Counted from the stretch's first letter, positions 46,434 through 58,626 are shown. The stretch is 64,000 nt of DNA from Lenzites betulinus (GCA_022264855.1 JABYQU010000005.1:558001-622000); one strand, 5' to 3'. A program made the numbers and translations. Notes: a model not told the origin generated them from the sequence alone.

Positions 46434-47251
46434 TCACAATAATGGAAGAAACCATATATTCTCCTCAGTGACATTCTGAATGCAAGCTGCCATAGGCCAT
46501 GGTGCGTTGATCATGCCGATCTTGAATCCCGAGAGCTGGTAGAACGTGAGCATTTCTGGGAAGGACGTAAAATGTTGCTTTTGCGCACCGGTATTATTGT
46601 AGAGGGGTTGAGAAGACCCAAGAGAAATAAAATGGTGCCCAGCGGAAGACTATGCGACCAGAGAGCAGCAATACGTATGGCCACAAAAGCTATCGATGTT
46701 GCGTGAGTTCTTACGACCTTCGACGCTATCACTGTTGTTCTAAACGTACCAGAGACCGAAGCAAATCCTACTAATTGGATCACGGCCGCGGTGCGGTAGA
46801 GGGCTTGACAGCTTGTTCGAGTCAGAGCGAGCTACGATAGTACCTCAGAGGATGCTTACCTTTTCGCGGTTAACGCAGGGCCGGATGTTGGCGTGATTTG
46901 CAGATTGTAGAGTAGGATTAGAGCCATGTCGACCACAAACCCATACCGTATCATAAGGAAGAAGATTTTCCCAAGGCTCCGTGGGGAGTTCCAGATAAGT
47001 GCGATCTCATCCTTGAGGGTGAGAAGGTAGTCGTAAAATAGTATACCTAGGGAAACCGGTGAGGACTCGATCATGGTGAAAGTAAGCCGCATACATGCTA
47101 CGGCTGTTAGGAGGGCTTGATACTGTATTGAGGGGAACACCTGACTAGGGTCCTGGAAAACTGGACTAGTTCGAATGTCAGAACTTCAGTCACGACGCGA
47201 CGGCAATTAGCGATGTAGCAAAGACACTTACAGCCATGCACCGTTAGACAT
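46434..47251 (-). CDS. DUF6533-type membrane protein (C-terminus short)
   Basis: Member of a large agaricomycete family of multi-pass membrane proteins (DUF6533). Exon 1 is only 20 bp (ATG at 47251, MSNGAW) and joins LPVFQDPSQVFPS. A further intron is needed before CILFYDYLLTLKDEIALIWN, where the family signature YDY...DDEI lies, here with Lys for the first Asp. Then come KIFFLMIRYGFVVDMALILL, AAVIQLVGFASVS, THATSIAFVAIRIAALWSHS and LPLGTILFLLGLLN, followed by FYQLSGFKIGMINAPWPM. A stop after FLPLL at 46434 leaves about 200 residues, shorter than the usual 300 or more; another exon may follow or the gene may be truncated. Function unknown. Confidence 0.6.
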
Positions 47252-48077
47252 GCTTGAAGTACGTCCGGGAGGTCCAATGGGTCCATGCCGATCCAACGGA
47301 GGATAATATAACGCGAAGAAAGCGCAGAAAGCTTAAGCGACAAGTTCGAAAGCATAAATATTTTCATAGCGGCCGCACCGGTGGCATGCGCAGACCGCTG
47401 CGAGAACTTCTCATAATCTATCGTGTGAATGGTGATGAGTCCTGTCTTCTGGATCGGCGCTCAGCTGTGTAACTGTCAAAGTATCTTAAGGCGTGGTGGT
47501 CATGAACGAGCATAAGCGGTGTTGATATATGGGGTGAATGTATGTCGCGCTAATAGATACTGTAGAGCCTTTCCGGTGAGATACGTCTCCGGAACACTAT
47601 GTGCGATAACACTTACCACACTGTTGGAGACCCTAGTACGAGCGTGTATCACGTCGATACCGAAGGCGTGATGTCATGATACAAGGGATGTGGCTGAGTA
47701 TAAACACGGGGCAACGTCGCCCTATTCCGCCACGAGCGACTCCCACAAAGCAGTACACGGCCGCCCTGGACGACTCAAAATTCTCATGAGATGAGAGCTG
47801 AGATTTTAAAACGACCACGAATTTGCCGTGCAGCAATAAGAGTACATCTCAATCAGTCTGAGCTTGTCGGGGCGAAGATAATAGGAAAAAAATGCACACT
47901 TACATTCAACCTGGTATGACGCTCGTATCAACGAGGAGCTATATACCTGAGTTACAACTGACAGCAAATATCCCTGATAGGAGAGGTATGAAGTCGAACC
48001 GTATCGAATTCAGGGACTTCGGAGAAGAGATGAACTGCTGGAAGCCCGGCCGGCCGAATCGTGTACAACTGACAGCG
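47252..48077. other. Intergenic
   Basis: No gene. The 13 bp word TACAACTGACAGC occurs at 47953 and again at 48064, just before the MITE. Confidence 0.4.
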
Positions 48078-48449
48078 CACTCAATTCTGTTTTTTTATTC
48101 TCACTTTATTCACACGCGCCTCGGCTAAGGGTGCGAGGCTGTTCTGCCTGTGGCGGAGAGCAGAACATGTAAACATACGTCTCCCTCACACATTCGCTCC
48201 CTTTCTGCCTTGGAACTTACCACACAGCTATAATTCAACTCTATAATGGGCCAGTTGAAATCTGAGAAGGATTCACTCTCATATGAAGTATGACGCCGGA
48301 GGTTTGTGCTGCGAAGCCAGCTTGCTGCTGTTTGCTCGTCCCCATCATCAATTAGTAAGCTTGAGCATATACGGAAGGTATGACCTCAACGAACGTCCTT
48401 AGCCGAGGCCCGTGTGAATAAAGTGAGAATAAAAAAACAGAATTGAGTG
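48078..48449. mobile_element. 372 bp MITE with 53 bp terminal inverted repeats
   Basis: The outer 53 bp at 48078-48130 and the reverse complement of 48397-48449 differ at one position only (52/53), beginning CACTCAATTCTGTTTTTTTA and ending TTCACACG(C/G)GCCTCGGCTAAGG. The inner sequence has no ORF. No target-site duplication was identified at the boundary, so the family is unassigned. The length, long near-identical arms and lack of coding sequence fit a miniature inverted-repeat transposable element. Confidence 0.8.
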
Positions 48450-48608
48450 GCCTGTGAGATGCCGGTCTTTGCCGATTCATCTTATCAGATAAGATTACAT
48501 GCTACGGCCCCGACGTGAGCACGCCAACCGATCTACTCAGCTCGGAATTGAGCAGCATGCTCCCTCTCGTCGTCGTCAACAGTCCTGTCTTCTTCCTTAC
48601 ACCTCGAT

Positions 48609-48616
48609 GATATAAA
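48609..48616 (+). promoter_or_regulatory. TATA box upstream of ATM1
   Basis: GATATAAAG about 30 bp upstream of the ATM1 start codon. It lies close to the ATG, so the leader may be short. Confidence 0.4.
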
Positions 48617-48643
48617 GACTTCTCTCTTCGCAGACCTCTGCTC

Positions 48644-51338
48644 ATGACTGCGCTCTTTTGTCGCCAGAGCTTGGCCCAGCCCTTTAAAGCCTCTACCACT
48701 ACATGGGGCCGGCGGTTAGGAACTTCCCCATCCCTCACCTCCCCTTCGAACCGCCTGCGTTATCATAAAGTGGACGGAATATGTACACGCACATCTATAC
48801 GGCACTTCCAACATCTTGCGCAACAGCCACAGAAGAATGACGTACCAGCGCCGCAAGCCACCAAGCCTACGCCCAATCCCACCACTAAACAGGACCTTGG
48901 CGACGACGCTGTCCATATATCCTTAGCGGAGCAACGGCGGAGGGACTGGAATATAGTCCGGAGGCTTGCGGAGAACTTGTGGCCGAAAGATGACTGGAAG
49001 ACACGCGGACGTGTTCTCTTCGGGTTTGGGTTGCTTGTCGGGGGTAAAGTACGGCCTCTCAGATCAACTACAGTGTGGATGACTTTGTAATTCACGCGAC
49101 TTTCTATCTTCAAAGCTGCTCAATGTGCAGGTTCCATTGATATTCAAGCAGATAATAGACACGCTCAACGTCGATATCACAGCTGGGTCGGCTGTATGGG
49201 TTGTAGGAGGATCCCTGATTCTTGGTTGTAAGGCACTTCATACACGGTCTCCTTCCTTGCATGCTGATGGAGGTTAGATGGCGCGGCTCGTATCGGCTCT
49301 ACCCTCTCTGGGGAGTTCCTGAATGCCACCTTCGCAAGTGTCGGCCAAGCAGCCGTACGCAAGGTAGCAAGACAGACGTTTGAGCACCTTCTGCATCTCG
49401 ACCTCAAGTTCCACCTTTCCCGTCACACGGGTGGATTGACACGCGCGATTGACCGCGGTACAAAGTTGGCCCAATTTGCTATTGGTTTCGTCTACTAGCA
49501 CGCACTAACATTCGGTAGAGGAATCACGTTCATTTTGCAGGCTGTCCTCTTCCGCATCGTCCCTACGGCGCTCGAGATCTCACTTGTTTGTGGTATCCTG
49601 GTACGCTTTGATAGACTTTACCTCATCTCTAGAAACATTCCTCATACCCGCGCAGACGTACAAATTTGGTTGGGACTTCGCCGCAATTACTCTCGTGACC
49701 ATGGCCGCCTACACCTGGTTTACCGTTCGGACAACATCTTGGCGGTCAGACATTATTTATGCGTTGTGTAGATTGTTTACTCACATCGGAATTCTAGGAC
49801 TCGGTTCCGTAGAGAGGCTAATGCTGCCGACAACAAGGCAGCGACGGTCGCGGTCGATTCTCTCATCAATTACGAAGCTGTTAAGGTGGGTTGTATGCGC
49901 AGCCCAACACACCCCCGTACATGTCGCTCATCTGTCATGTTCAGCATTTCAACAACGAGAAGTATGAAGTCGCGCAGTACGACAAGCACCTCTCGGCCTA
50001 TGAGAAAGCTTCGATCAAGATAGCCACTTCGTTGGCCTATTTGAACTCCGGGCAGAATGTCATATTCTCGAGCGCCCTCACTTTGATGATGTTCCTCGCC
50101 GCTCAGGGTGTGATCAATGGTATGTTCAGGTAAAAGTATCGCATATGGACGCTAATGCATGTAGACAGGCACGATGACGGTGGGTGACCTCGTCATGGTC
50201 AACCAGCTGGTATTCCAGCTTTCATTACCTCTCAACTTCTTGGGCACCATCTACCGCGAGATGCGGCAGAGTCTTCTTGACATGGAGGTTCTTTTCAATT
50301 TGACCACACAGAATCAGCCCCCAAAGGTAGGCCATACATCTCCTCCGTATTGCTAACGTCCTGACAACACATTGGTAGGATAAAGTTGACGCGAAGCCGC
50401 TCGACCTCCGCGGTGGATCAATAACCTTTGAGAACGTGAACTTCGGCTACCATCCTAATCGTCCGATCTTCCGCGACATATCCTTCTCTATACCCGCCGG
50501 AAAGAGAGTGGCCCTTGTCGGCCCTTCTGGCTGTGGCAAATCGACAGTCTTCCGATTGTTGTATCGCTTCTACGAGCCCTCGTCTGGCCGGATTCTCGTC
50601 GACGGCCAAGATATCCGGGACTTGCAGATCGCGTCCCTCCGACGTGCTATCGGGGTTGTTCCCCAGGATACGCCCCTCTTCCACTCAGATGTGCTGCAGA
50701 ACATCCGATACGGCCGTCTTAGTGCGAGCGATGAGGAGGTCTTCGAGGCCGCTAGGAAGGCCCATGTTCACGAGTCGATCATGAGGCTACCCGAGAAGTA
50801 TAACACGAAGGTCGGAGAACGAGGGCTGATGCTCTCAGGTGGGGAGAAGCAGCGCCTCGCCGTGGCTCGGGTGCTTCTCAAGGACCCCCCGATTCTCTTC
50901 TTTGACGAGGCGGTAAGTATATCATCAAGCTCACGATTCCTACAATCTTGATATAATCTTAACCTCTGATGACTGTGTCGTACAGACCTCAGCCTTGGAC
51001 GCGCACACGGAAACGGAACTGATGCGGAACGTAAACGCTTTGCTGCTCGAGAAGGCGCGCACGAGCATCTTCATTGCGCATCGTCTGCGTACTGTGGTGG
51101 AGTCCGGTGCGTCTCCCGTAATCGGCTTTGTACTTACGCCTTACTTACGCTCTCTCCCGTAGATCTTATTCTCGTTCTGAAGGACGGACAGGTCGTTGAG
51201 CAGGGTACTCACGACGAGCTCATGCGAGCGGGCGGTTTGTATCACAGCATGTGGCAGCAGCAGGGGTCCGACATCAGCTCGGACGCCGCTCTTCCAAAGG
51301 AGGTTCTCGAGGCAGAAGTACCATCAAAGGACGTTTAG
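48644..51338 (+). CDS. ATM1: Mitochondrial ABC transporter ATM1
   Basis: Half-size ABC transporter of the mitochondrial inner membrane (ABCB7/Atm1 family), exporting a glutathione-linked sulfur species needed for cytosolic iron-sulfur cluster assembly. The ATG at 48644 ([12 protein letters not shown]) is followed by a basic presequence. The membrane domain includes [33 protein letters not shown], FVRxxTS-type [27 protein letters not shown] and a [20 protein letters not shown] segment. The nucleotide-binding domain has Walker [10 protein letters not shown], the Q-loop VVPQDTPLF, signature LSGGEKQR, Walker B ILFFDEATSALD and H-loop AHRL. The C-terminus is VPSKDV. About ten introns; one donor lies at GGK/VPLIFKQ, near 49047. 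Motifs are all intact. Confidence 0.95.
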
Positions 51339-51781
51339 ACGGATACTCATTCTTGTTGGATATTCTAGAGATGTCGTAATCTGGCTTTGAGCACAGGCAC
51401 TCCGCTCTTCACCTTCACCTTCTCGTGCGAGCCCCGTGGAGTGCGCTCGCCGGTTGTCGACCAGTCACTGCGGTCCGCACATACGCTGACCCATCTGCAT
51501 CATCACGAGGGGGTGGCTTATCTGCCTTTCTTCCCGGAGTAGAACTCAATCTGGCGGTGTTGTCGCGAGAGCACGCAACCGGAGGGCAGTGTCGCGCAAG
51601 AAAGGCTACCATTGACCGATGCCCGCCCGCACACCATCCCTGCCCCGCATGAGGAGGGAATCTCGTTCTCGTTACGCGTTGTGTGTATTCTAGTTTTGCT
51701 GCTTCTTGATGGCGGGTTCGTATAAAGCAGAGCGCGCGGAGGTATATGGTGTATTCATCCCCCAGCCCCGCCATATCAACA
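51339..51781. other. Intergenic and promoter of the dioxygenase gene
   Basis: 443 bp without a gene; a TATAAAG lies at about 51721, some 60 bp before the ATG. Confidence 0.4.
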
Positions 51782-53447
51782 ATGCCCGTCCCAGTCCCTG
51801 AACTCGGTTCCTACGACTTCGTCGCGGAGACGAAGGTACGTCCTGCTCGTAGCACCTTACTCAATGCCGGTTCTGATTGGTGCGGTCACGCTCCAGGCAG
51901 ACCTCCCCTGGGCGGACCTCATCACCCTCGACTTCAGCTTGTATGGCACCCCCGAGGGGAATCAAAAGCTGGCTCAGACACTGGTCAAGGCAGTCCGTGA
52001 GGATGGTTTCTTCTACGTGAAGAACTTCAACATCCCGCAAGAGCGCGTGAATCGCCAGTTCGCGATCGGCAAGCAGCTGTACGAGATCCCTCTGGAGGAG
52101 AAGCTGAAGTACGTGCCGCAGGGACTTGGTATGTTATCATAAAGGTCTGCATGTGTCTATGAAGCTAATGCCAGTGTCGTTTAGACGAGGGCGCTTTCAA
52201 TGGATACGTGCCAGCTGGACGTCGCATGTGGGTCGAGCATGGGTCGATAGTGATACCCGAAACTCATGAAATGCGACAGCATCGAACCCGTATCTGGTCT
52301 GCGTGACCGCGTTGAAGTCTACAACATCCCCAGTACGTTACCCCTTTGGACTGGTTTACATGTATGCTGAAGACGTGCGGATACCGCAGAATTCAACGGC
52401 GATTTCAACCATGACCACCCGGCGGTAGTTCAAGGGTTCCTCCCCGAGATCGAGGAGTTTGCTCGGGTGCGTCTGTTCGTCTCCCCATAGTACGAGTAAT
52501 GCGCCTGACATGCCCTCAGTCTCTTCATACTGAAGTCCTCGACCCCCTCCATACGATTCTTGCCATCGCACTGGGCCTTCCGGAGGACTACCTCAAGAAC
52601 ATTCACAAGTATGATGTCAAGAGCGAGGTGTGTTATATTTTTCGCGTGGTTAATATTAGAGATATTGACGTTAGTCAAGGACCACCTGAGGTACATGAAA
52701 TACACCAAGTTCTCGCCGGAAGAGAACGATAAGCTCGGGGGGCTTTGGGGACGCGGTCACACTGGTAAATGCCAAAGCTATAAATTCTCTGTCACCGTAA
52801 TGACTGTTATCGTCCCGCAGATCTTGGAAGCTTTACCCTCCTGTTCCGTCAGCCTGTTGCGGCGCTTCAGATCAAGAACCATGCAACCGGGGAGTGGAGC
52901 TGGGTCAAGCCGCAGGATGGTACACTTACCGTCAACACATGCGATGCCCTTTCGTTCCTCACTGGAGGATACGTCAAGAGCACGATTCACCGGTAAGCAA
53001 GTACCTAGACATATAGGCGCAAGGTTGCTTATGGAGGTGCTACAGTGTGGCAGTACCGCCTAAGGACCAACAGCACGTCGACCGCCTGGGGCTGCTATAC
53101 TTTTCTCGGTAGGTACCGCCGGTGAATTCCTTGTGCAAGTGACTGATAGCAGCTGTCGTAGCCCCAACAACGACGTCGAGCTCAGGACCATTAAAGAATC
53201 ACCTGTCCTACGTGAACAAGGATTCACGGAGAACGAGTTCGAGAAGTCCGGCAACCCTGTCCCGACTATGGAGAGTGAGTGATTTCTAGTGCAGGCTTCT
53301 TCAAGATTACACTACTCACTCCACGCCACCTTAGCCTGGACGTTCGCCAAGCAGAAATGGCAGCGCACGAAGAATGTTGCTCGGGGAGACAAGAACTTCG
53401 AAAACGCGCAGATCCTGCCCGGTTGGAATGAGCGTGTCTACGCGTGA
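51782..53447 (+). CDS. 2-oxoglutarate-Fe(II) dioxygenase (isopenicillin-N-synthase-like)
   Basis: DIOX_N plus 2OG-FeII_Oxy protein of the isopenicillin-N-synthase-like group. The ATG at 51782 (MPVPVPELGSYDFVAETK) is followed by ADLPWADLITLDFSLYGTPE and DGFFYVKNFNIPQERVNRQF. The iron-binding His-X-Asp is GHTDLGSF (D completed across an intron), the distal His is in STIHRVAVPP, and the 2OG-binding Arg-x-Ser is represented by the YFSRP region. Nine or so introns were read; one of 52 bp lies between AGRR and IIEPVSGLRDRVEV and an unspliced reading there would contain stops. It ends NERVYA at the TGA. The substrate cannot be told. Intact. Confidence 0.86.
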
Positions 53448-53699
53448 GCTTATTGTAACGGAATTCAAGGATTTTGTACGTGATAGCAGGTTGTATGAAT
53501 GTATGTGTGCCGTCGTAGGGTTGCGTCGCTTTGCGTGATGTCTCCTTCAATATGCCTTTCAGACCTCAGGGGCTTTGTATCCCTGATCGTGGTCGCTGGT
53601 ATACTGCAACTGTGCAACAGATGATGTAACGCATGAGGGGGAGGAAACTAGTCCTACTCTACCCAGGGTGTGGATTACCACGGTCGATTTACGAAACAT

Positions 53700-53808
53700 G
53701 GCAAGATGGCCGAGCGGTCCAAGGCGTGTGACTCAAGCGAAAGCTTACCTGCTCCAGCGGGTTTCTCATCTGGGTATCCAGGCGTGGGTTCAAATCCCAC
53801 TCTTGTCA
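53700..53808 (+). tRNA. tRNA-Leu(CAA), intron-containing
   Basis: Class II tRNA with acceptor GGCAAGA/TCTTGTC and discriminator A at 53808. The D arm region is GCCGAGCGGTCCAAGGC, typical of tRNA-Leu. The anticodon is CAA at 53734-53736. A 25-nt intron (53738-53762) sits one base after the anticodon, the usual place. The variable arm folds as CTGG/CCAG, and the T arm is GTGGG/CCCAC with loop TTCAAAT. The anticodon stem TGTGA/TCTCA has a central T-T mismatch. It stands between two protein genes on the same strand. Confidence 0.93.
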
Positions 53809-54026
53809 TGTTTTTTTGCGTGCTAGCCGGGATCGGCACGGCTGCGGCCCGGGCTTGGAATGTGACATCATGCGGGCCGGGGAAGGATTGGCCGGGGCCA
53901 GCGCCGAGTCCGACGACGAGCCCGGTTGCCTTCAAATAAGTACGAGCATCTGCGCGATGGAATCGATCGTCGACTCCCATTTGTCCTCTTACGCTTCACC
54001 CACACTACGTTCTGTTTCGCAGCCCA

Positions 54027-56172
54027 ATGGCGGCGGAACTACCGATACCGATTTTTACATCCCTCGACAAGGCCCTACCCGACCTTGAGACGGCTGCTTC
54101 TCAAGCGTAAGTGATTCCGTAGCCTCAAGTTGGCTTGAATCTTGCTGAATTGACTTCAGGGTCCGCTACAACACAGTTGTGCAGGAGTACGAGAAACGTT
54201 TTGGTCACAAGCCCACTTACATCGCACGCGCACCTGGACGAGTAAAGTATGTCCTTGACATGTACACGGCGCAGGCGTGCTCACTATTGGCTGCGTAGCC
54301 TCATTGGCGAACACATAGATTATGTGTTATTTGGATGCTTCCCAGCTGCAATAGAACGCGACATTCTGATCGCGTGCGGACCGTCACAGTCGCCGTCGGG
54401 CACGAGCACCCCTAGTGCACACGCACCGGGAGGAGTGAAGGCCGAGAATTTCGATCCGAAATACAAACCACAGCACTTTGCACCCATGCTCAAGATGGAG
54501 AAGGGCCCGTCTGCGTCTCAAGAAGCTGACGCGGCAAGCAATGTTCACGCGGAGACGCTATGGCATTTGGAAATCGACAAACGCGAGTTGCGTTGGGAGA
54601 GTTACGTCAAGGCTGGCTACTATGTGAGTGCAATACGTTCCTTTTGATATTGATATGAGTACGTTCCACTATATGCATCGAGAACCTGTGTTGCAATGCT
54701 TGATAGTCAGCTAATATCTATATATAAAGGGTGTCCTCAACCGTTTCTTCCCCTCACCATCGAGCCGCCCATTGCCTGTCGACCTCTTGGTGAATGGTTC
54801 AGTACCGTCCGGATCCGGATTGTCTTCTAGGTGGGCAGTTGTTTTCAACTCTTTGGTTCAAGTTTGACCATCGTCTGGACAGTGCTGCGATGGTAGTCGC
54901 ATCGACACTGGCATTTTTGGCAGTCAACAACAAACTCGACGGCCTCACCAAGGGCCAGCTCGTAGAGATGGCCATGGAGAACGAGAAGCGAGTGGGTGTT
55001 AACAGCGGTGGGTACGTAGCAGGCGCACAAGCTTGCATACAATGTGCAAACTGTCTCAACAATTTCTGCTAGACTTGACCAAGCAGCGTCGGTCATCTGC
55101 ACGCCGCACTCAGCCATCTTTGTGGACTTCTTCCCGCGTCTCTCCGCCGAGCCAATTCCTCTGCCGACACCCCGCACCATCCCGCGCGCCGTATTCGTTT
55201 GCGCGAATTCGCTCGTAGTGAGCGATAAGGTCGTAAGTAAGTGCTACTTTCGCTTTTCTGGCCGAGACCGCGCTTAACAACCGATCCAGGTGCAAAGATT
55301 CACTACAACCTCAGGGTAGTAGAAACCCTCGTAGCGGCGCGCGTGCTCGCGCTCCGCCTCGGACTCTCGCTCGGCCCGTCCGACCGACCCCGCATCCGCG
55401 AGATTTTCTCGCGCTGGCTCGGCTCCCCCGACCTCGAGTCGAGCCCAGACAAGGTGAAGGCGAGCCTGGAGCGCTTCCTCCCCGAAATCGAGAAGCTCAA
55501 GCCCGCGCCGGAGGGCCGGAAGGCGGGCGAGCTGGGCGTCACGATGGCGGAGATGGTGGAATGGAGCGGACTCTCGCAGGCGCAGTTCCACGAGGTGTAC
55601 CTGTCCTGGGTCGACGGTACGTCTCCTTGTGATGCTCGTTCGTTGGAGATGGGCGGAGACTAGTACTGACGAAGCGCAGTCGAGGCAGAGTACTTCCAGC
55701 TGTACAAACGCGCGCGGCACGTCATCACTGAGGCCATCCGCGTCCTCGAGTTCCGCGAGGCCTGTCTGCGCGCGCAGGCGGCGGAGGGCGCGCTGCCCGA
55801 CGACACTCTGCGTGCGCTCGGCGCGCTCATGGACGCGTCGCACGAGAGCTGCGCGGCGCTGTGCGAGAGCTCGTGCGCCGAGGTGGACCAGCTCGCGGCG
55901 CTCGCGCGCGCCTCTGGGGCGTATGGCTGCCGCATCACGGGCGCGGGCTGGGGCGGGTGCACGGTGTCGCTCGTTGCGGAGGATAAGGTGGAGGAGTTCA
56001 TTGCGAAGGTGAAGGAGGGGTATGCGCCGTATAAGGATCTGCAGGGGGACGCGCTCCATGAGGTCATCTTTGCGACAAAGCCTAGCTCTGGCGCGTTTGG
56101 TGAGTCCATTCGTTTAGCAGCTGCAGCAGGTGTTGATTTGTCGCCTTTTTAGTCCTGAAGCTGGAAGAGTAA
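54027..56172 (+). CDS. GAL1: Galactokinase
   Basis: GHMP-family kinase phosphorylating galactose to galactose-1-phosphate, first step of the Leloir pathway. The ATG at 54027 (MAAELPIPIFTSLDKALPDL) is followed by YIARAPGRVNLIGEHIDY (signature, completed across an intron), GSGLSSSAAM (ATP-binding motif, across an intron) and TGAGWGGC near the C-terminus. An additional motif is GGLDQAASV. There are about eight introns; the last exon is only VLKLEE, with the TAA at 56170-56172. The middle has a Ser/Pro-rich, less-conserved insert (SPSGTSTPSAHAPGG). Length about 520 residues, similar to other basidiomycete galactokinases. Intact. Confidence 0.95.
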
Positions 56173-57198
56173 GAAGAGAATAAGTGAATGTATGCGCGAA
56201 GATGTATAATTGTACGTGTAATACTACACATTCTTGGTTGCATTCGACGTGGCGTATGATTGACATGGGAGATGCGCGGTACGTATTGTGGTTGTTTGCT
56301 CATTTGATTATGTGGAAATTCCTATATGATTTTTCTTATTTACAGGAACGTGGCTTGTTATCCAGGTCGTAGAAACCGCAGGAGCCGAGCAACACCGGTC
56401 CACACTACGAAGGTGGCTTGGGATAGCCGGGTTGTTTCTTTATGCCAAGAGTCATTCTTAACACACGCAGTACGTAATGACCTCTCTCAGAAGGTGTCTG
56501 GACATCTGGCGAACGTGTGGCTCGGGCGTCAAGGAGAAGGGGCTTAGATGGTTCACTCATTCAAAGGTCTGCATCTTGTAACTGCTCTGCGCACAGGCTA
56601 CGAACGATAACTTTAGCGGTCTGCATTCATGGTAGGGAAGGCGACATTAACGACGGTGGACACTGAAGACGCGATAGGATATCTACCTCGTGGTGGACGG
56701 CCTGTCAAGTTGACCCGAGCCGTCCACCGTCTGCGAGCGATGTTCAACGTCGAGGGCGCATATATCCACTTGATTCCTCGTAATTCTTGTACACGAGAAG
56801 ATGCTCGCGCGCCCACGGGTCGAAAAAAGTCGCAATCTCCCGCGATATGCCGCTATGCCATGCCAAGTGTGGTTTGGGGTACAGGAGGCGCGGCGCTCCG
56901 AGCTCGAGTGGGTACGGTGAGTTCTATATCATGCATGTGCGTTGATTCCCATGCTACCTCAAAGAGTCCGTATCGCCCGAGGTACACGGCGTAGTACGGC
57001 ACAAATACATCGGATCCAGGATATCTCACACGTAAAGTGCGAAGAATGCGGCATAACGTTCAGTATGTGTACCATCAGACTCACGGGGATCGAAGACTGA
57101 GAACGTATAAATGCACAGATATCCAACCGACCTCCTCATCCTTGCCCCCGTCCATCCTTCATTGGGTACATCCTTGTCATCGTTCCATCCGCTAAGAA
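56173..57198. other. Intergenic; promoter of the 475 aa gene
   Basis: No gene. A GTGGACGG...CCGTCCAC hairpin lies at about 56692-56730. TATAAAT at about 57108 is followed by the sequence that is repeated almost exactly at 62073. Confidence 0.45.
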
Positions 57199-58626
57199 AT
57201 GGCACCCGCATCGTCACTGGTTCAAATCGCATCTCAGGCCACCGACGAGTCAACGGCGCAGCTGGTCACAGCCGCGTTCCACAAGCTGGGGTTGACGTTG
57301 GTGACGGTGGGGGTCACGACTTTTTTCGGCGGCAATAGCGCGGTGCAGGGGATGGCGACCATTCACCTCTTCGAGGGCCGCCGTTGGTTTGGATGGCACA
57401 ACACCCCCGGGTCGCACTCGATCGCGAAGAAATACGGCCGGCTCGCCAACTCGCCCTTCTGGGGCGCGCTCTTCCCTGGATCTAACCGCGACCCAACGCA
57501 CCTCTTTGGCCTCAACGCCGAGATAGGGCCCTACTTTGTCGCCGCCCATTCTCCCTCTGCCCCTCAGAGGAGCGGCTTTCCCGCGTACCTTGTCATGCAC
57601 GAGGAAGCTCGCGGAGCGAAACAACTTGAACATGAGGTCATACCCGCCTGCGAGGTTGAGTCTCCCATCGTAGAATCAGCCCCCAGTGGGACTCCCGTGA
57701 CCGGAACCACGCCCTCTACCCCCGGGTACTACTCCGTCACTATCATCGAGATTATTAACCCTACTAAGGGCAAGGTACTACCTCTCCACACTGTGCTCCC
57801 CCGTCTCCCGCAAGGATTTTCCCTCCGCGTGCTCTCGTCGTTCACCGTCGTAACGAGTATCTGGGCTTGCGTCATGTGCGCGTGGGTCGAGGACTGGTGG
57901 TGCTTCACCAGCATCCTGCTGGGTATCGTGGCCAGCGGATTGACGTGCTTATGTATCGGCTCCGCGCAGCTGGTCCTCTCCTACCCGCCGCTGGACCCAG
58001 GCACTCCGGCGCAGGGACGCACTCTCCTCTACGACGAGCACTTGAAAGAGATCGCCGTTTTGCACGGTTCCTACGACGCTGTCAATGCGCTCACGCGTGG
58101 GCATTTCCACATCCAGTTTAAGGACAAGCCGACGCGGGGCACCATCGGCGTGTGCTCTCTCCTCCTTCGCACCCAATCCATCGCCCAGCTCATACTCGTC
58201 CCGCAGGGAAAGCCTATCGGAGAGGTGCTCTTCCTCCTGTCGCTCGGCAGCACCTGGTGCTTGAACGCCTATCTCTCCGCGCTCGGCAAGGAGCATATCC
58301 AGACGCAGATGCTCTTGGGGGCTCTGCCACTCAAAGACGACGCCCAACGACGCCCCTTCAGATCGCGCACGGCACAGGTTGTTTACGCCGTGCTCGCGCT
58401 TCAGTCCACCGATGCTACGAAGATACTGGATGACCTCCTCCCGAACGACACTCCGGCGTGGCGGCGGTGGAAACAAGTTATCGTCCCGGCCCTTTCGCCC
58501 CCTAAAGACTTTGACTTCACGGTGTCGCACTGGAATGTGCCGGAACTCTCACTAGAGGACCGCGAGACCGCACGTGGCCTCTTCCAGGATGCTGAAGACG
58601 CATGGGCTGAGTGGAGGCGCGCTTAA
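57199..58626 (+). CDS. Unknown multi-pass membrane protein, 475 aa
   Basis: Single exon from the ATG at 57199 (MAPASSLVQIASQATDESTA). The N-terminal part is globular and reads AFHKLGLTLVTVGVTTFFGG and VQGMATIHLFEGRRWFGWH. Hydrophobic segments follow: SLRVLSSFTVVTSIWACVMC, WWCFTSILLGIVASGLTCLC, IGVCSLLLRTQSIAQLILV and GEVLFLLSLGSTWCLNAYL. The C-terminal part has RTAQVVYAVLALQSTDATKI and LLPNDTPAWRRWKQVI. I recognise no catalytic motif; this appears lineage-specific. A broken relative lies at 62070-62580. Confidence 0.8.
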   Translation: MAPASSLVQIASQATDESTAQLVTAAFHKLGLTLVTVGVTTFFGGNSAVQGMATIHLFEGRRWFGWHNTPGSHSIAKKYGRLANSPFWGALFPGSNRDPTHLFGLNAEIGPYFVAAHSPSAPQRSGFPAYLVMHEEARGAKQLEHEVIPACEVESPIVESAPSGTPVTGTTPSTPGYYSVTIIEIINPTKGKVLPLHTVLPRLPQGFSLRVLSSFTVVTSIWACVMCAWVEDWWCFTSILLGIVASGLTCLCIGSAQLVLSYPPLDPGTPAQGRTLLYDEHLKEIAVLHGSYDAVNALTRGHFHIQFKDKPTRGTIGVCSLLLRTQSIAQLILVPQGKPIGEVLFLLSLGSTWCLNAYLSALGKEHIQTQMLLGALPLKDDAQRRPFRSRTAQVVYAVLALQSTDATKILDDLLPNDTPAWRRWKQVIVPALSPPKDFDFTVSHWNVPELSLEDRETARGLFQDAEDAWAEWRRA

